From: JAVBKX01 sp031553835
GTDB taxonomy: Bacteria; Bacteroidota; Bacteroidia; Bacteroidales; Azobacteroidaceae
Assembly: GCA_031553835.1 (NCBI GenBank)
Contig: JAVBKX010000007.1
Location: forward strand, 1-64,000
Direction: 5' to 3'
Length of the DNA: 64,000 nt
Positions 61,999-64,000 of this stretch are shown piece by piece; positions within the stretch are counted from its first letter, which is position 1, and the number at the start of each line of letters is the position of its first letter. Below the pieces are notes generated by a model. It had not been told where the DNA came from. It made no database searches and saw only the letters and a list, made by a program, of their open reading frames with translations. The position numbers and the translations under genes are program-made.

Positions 61999-62804
61999 CA
62001 AGAGAACGATTATATGGAATTGTAGGCGCTGTCGTCTTTTGCTTAGCGATTTTGTTCATCCTGATTTTTTCTGTATTAAAAACAGTAATTCCTCAGGAAG
62101 AAGAAGGTGTATTGGTCAATTTTGGCAACGTCAATACTGCAGCCGGAACATTTGAACCGATGAATACAGGTGCGGCAAAGCCTGTTGTCGAAACGCCCCC
62201 TCCTCCCCCTGTGGCTAAAGTTCCCGATCAACCCGCTATCACTCAGGATATAGAAGAATCAGTATCGGTAGCAGATGCTAAAAAGAAAAAAGAAGAAGAA
62301 AAGAAGCGGGAAGAACAACGTCAGATACAGGAAATACAAAAGAAAGCCGCCGAAGCGGAAGCGCTTCGCAAAGCGGAAGAAGCCAAACGTCAACAAGCGA
62401 TACAAGATCAAATGGCAGGCGCATTTGGTTCGGGAAATGCAGTCGGTTCGCAAGGAACTGAGACCGGCGAAGGCAATCAAGGCAGCGTACAAGGCAATTC
62501 AAGCCAGGGTGCCAATAGCGGAGTCGGAGGATATGGAGAATTTTCACTTGCCGGAAGATCGTTAGGCCCCGGAGGATTACCTCGTCCGGCTTATACCATT
62601 CAGGAAGAAGGCCGTATTGTAGTTGACATCACAGTCAATACCAACGGAGAAGTCATTCTCGTCGCCATCGGAAAAGGAACCAATATCGATAACGCCCGCA
62701 TGCGTCAATCGGCGCTGGAAGCTGCCAAAAAAGCTAAATTTAATGCGATCAGCGGAACGGCTAACCAGTCGGGAACGATTACCTATAAATATTCTTTGAA
62801 ATAA
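61995..62804 (+). CDS. tonB: TonB energy transducer
   Basis: TonB spans the periplasm and transmits energy to outer membrane transporters. The 269 residues contain an N-terminal membrane anchor (LYGIVGAVVFCLAILFIL), a proline-rich stretch (ETPPPPPVAKVPDQP), a Lys/Glu coiled coil (about 93-135), a Gly/Ser/Gln-rich linker (about 140-185), and the C-terminal TonB domain (GRIVVDITVNTNGEVILVAI). The start codon overlaps exbD. The linker's Gly-rich composition replaces the usual long Pro-rich rod, which is common in Bacteroidetes TonB proteins. Confidence 0.95.
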   Translation: MTRERLYGIVGAVVFCLAILFILIFSVLKTVIPQEEEGVLVNFGNVNTAAGTFEPMNTGAAKPVVETPPPPPVAKVPDQPAITQDIEESVSVADAKKKKEEEKKREEQRQIQEIQKKAAEAEALRKAEEAKRQQAIQDQMAGAFGSGNAVGSQGTETGEGNQGSVQGNSSQGANSGVGGYGEFSLAGRSLGPGGLPRPAYTIQEEGRIVVDITVNTNGEVILVAIGKGTNIDNARMRQSALEAAKKAKFNAISGTANQSGTITYKYSLK

Positions 62805-62849
62805 AATTAGTATCGACTATTTTCGGACAAAAGCGAAGGGCACAAGATG

Positions 62850-64000
62850 TCACTCCGCTTTTTCCTTGAGTAATGCAATATCCAACACTTCGCGGATATC
62901 GCTTACATAATGGAACGTCAACCCTTTCAGATACAACTCGTTGATTTCATTAATATCTTTCTGATTCTCTTTACAAAGGATAATCTCCTTGATGCCTGCC
63001 CGTTTAGCTGCCAATATTTTTTCCTTGATTCCACCTACAGGCAATACCTTTCCACGCAACGTGATTTCACCGGTCATGGCCAAATTTCGTTTCACTTTTC
63101 GTTTGGTAAATGCCGAAGCCAGCGAAGTGGCCATCGTAATACCCGCCGAAGGGCCATCTTTTGGAATAGCGCCTTCAGGCACATGGATATGCACATTCCA
63201 ATTTTCAAATCGATCCTCTTCAATGCCAAAATCAGAAGCATGAGATTTAATATATTCCAAGGCCAACGTCGCCGATTCTTTCATTACATCGCCCAAATTA
63301 CCGGTCAACGTTAATTTCGATCCTTTACCTTTGCTCAAACTCGTTTCAACAAACAAGATTTCTCCGCCGACAGCCGTCCAGGCCAAACCGGTTACAACAC
63401 CTGCGTAACCATTTCCATCGTATTTATCTTTGGAATATTCTTTTACTCCCAAATATCGCACCAAATCTTCGACATCCAAAGCATGGGGATAGTCTGTTCC
63501 TTCGGCAATCCTCAAGGCAACCCGGCGCATAATTTTCGCTAATTTTTTATCCAGTTCCCGAACTCCCGATTCTCTTGTATAAGATTCGATTATTACTTCC
63601 AATGTCTTTTTGGGAATATCAAAAGCATCTTTAGGAATTCCATGATTTTCCAATTGTTTCGGGACTAAATGTTTTTTAGCAATCTCCACCTTTTCTTCCA
63701 GAATATATCCGCTTACATTGATAATTTCCATCCGGTCCAGCAACGGTTGCGACACCGGGTTCAAGGTATTTGCCGTGGCAATAAACAACACATGCGACAA
63801 ATCATAATCAATATCTAAGTAATTATCGTGAAATGCAACATTCTGCTCCGGATCAAGCACTTCCAACAACGCAGCAGCCGGATCTCCCTTATAATCCTGC
63901 CCTACCTTATCGATTTCATCCAAAATAATCACCGGGTTAGACGAACCGGCTTTTTGCATACTACTGATAATGCGTCCCGGCATCGCGCCAATGTAAGTCC
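62850..64000 (-). CDS. lon: Lon protease, C-terminal part (runs off the right edge)
   Basis: The window holds the last ~383 codons. It begins inside the AAA+ module ([19 protein letters not shown], Walker [12 protein letters not shown], then the sensor and lid regions) and continues through the serine-lysine protease domain with the catalytic Ser in [11 protein letters not shown] and the Lys in [15 protein letters not shown]. Lon is the ATP-dependent cytoplasmic protease of misfolded and regulatory proteins. The reading frame is open to the edge, so the start and N-terminal domain lie outside. It converges on tonB with a 45-base gap. Confidence 0.97.
   Translation of the reverse strand, partial: TYIGAMPGRIISSMQKAGSSNPVIILDEIDKVGQDYKGDPAAALLEVLDPEQNVAFHDNYLDIDYDLSHVLFIATANTLNPVSQPLLDRMEIINVSGYILEEKVEIAKKHLVPKQLENHGIPKDAFDIPKKTLEVIIESYTRESGVRELDKKLAKIMRRVALRIAEGTDYPHALDVEDLVRYLGVKEYSKDKYDGNGYAGVVTGLAWTAVGGEILFVETSLSKGKGSKLTLTGNLGDVMKESATLALEYIKSHASDFGIEEDRFENWNVHIHVPEGAIPKDGPSAGITMATSLASAFTKRKVKRNLAMTGEITLRGKVLPVGGIKEKILAAKRAGIKEIILCKENQKDINEINELYLKGLTFHYVSDIREVLDIALLKEKAE

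Overview
The window looks like a chromosomal segment from a member of the Bacteroidales (phylum Bacteroidota). The evidence is a SusC/SusD pair with an ECF sigma and FecR anti-sigma factor, type IX secretion C-terminal domains on two secreted proteins, a Bacteroidetes-type N-succinyl/acetylornithine carbamoyltransferase, DUF4271, DUF3078 and DUF3332 proteins, and many promoters of the TTTG / TAnnTTTG kind used by the Bacteroidetes primary sigma factor. The species cannot be named from the sequence.

Layout, left to right. 1-84: a promoter and a compact structured RNA leader for a gene off the left edge. 447-6186: a minus-strand housekeeping block (LOG-family protein, DUF4271, hemD, rnpA, yidD, TatD-like hydrolase, secreted phosphatase, tyrS, tRNA-Gln). 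6334-13971: a carboxypeptidase-regulatory-like protein, ahcY, a glycosyltransferase with a DJ-1 protein, a T9SS esterase-like protein and a TPR protein. 14174-23050: a nutrient-uptake locus (ECF sigma, FecR, SusC with STN domain, SusD, predicted alpha/alpha-toroid lipoprotein). 23076-30376: uvrA, DUF3078, an aminotransferase, an FtsX-type permease and queF. 30493-33260: a compact EcoRII-type restriction-modification cassette with Dcm-like methylase and a Vsr-like nuclease. 33624-35284: a probably frameshifted secreted gene, a small membrane protein, a FtsB/DivIC-like protein and DUF3332. 35460-43713: proA, the argF-type transcarbamylase, an ICMT-like methyltransferase, prmA, asnS, an RGG-rich pseudouridine synthase and purB. 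43876-50661: tRNA-Val, then aldo/keto reductase, GH3 glycosidase, hexokinase and a secreted deacetylase-like barrel protein. 50794-56062: a CbpA-like DnaJ protein, an EamA transporter, a D15-like barrel, cdd, a glucosaminidase with LysM domains and a DUF2459 protein. 56238-58226: a T9SS BspA-type LRR protein with an unusual ~170-nt palindromic leader. 58391-64000: SDR, nadK and a CBS protein on minus, exbB-exbD-tonB on plus, and the 3' part of lon.

How the parts relate. The exbB-exbD-tonB operon can energise SusC-type transporters such as the one at 15999. The sigma/FecR/STN arrangement predicts substrate-induced control of that transporter. GH3, aldo/keto reductase, hexokinase and the secreted barrel protein form a sugar-handling neighbourhood. 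The restriction cassette sits alone between core genes and is the clearest candidate for acquired DNA.

The most unusual non-coding signals are the rod-like palindrome at 58037-58205, the leader RNA at 1-74, a family of long intergenic palindromes sharing the word GTGTCTTCGTGT, and several promoter-embedded palindromes. No CRISPR array, complete insertion sequence, prophage or rRNA was seen.
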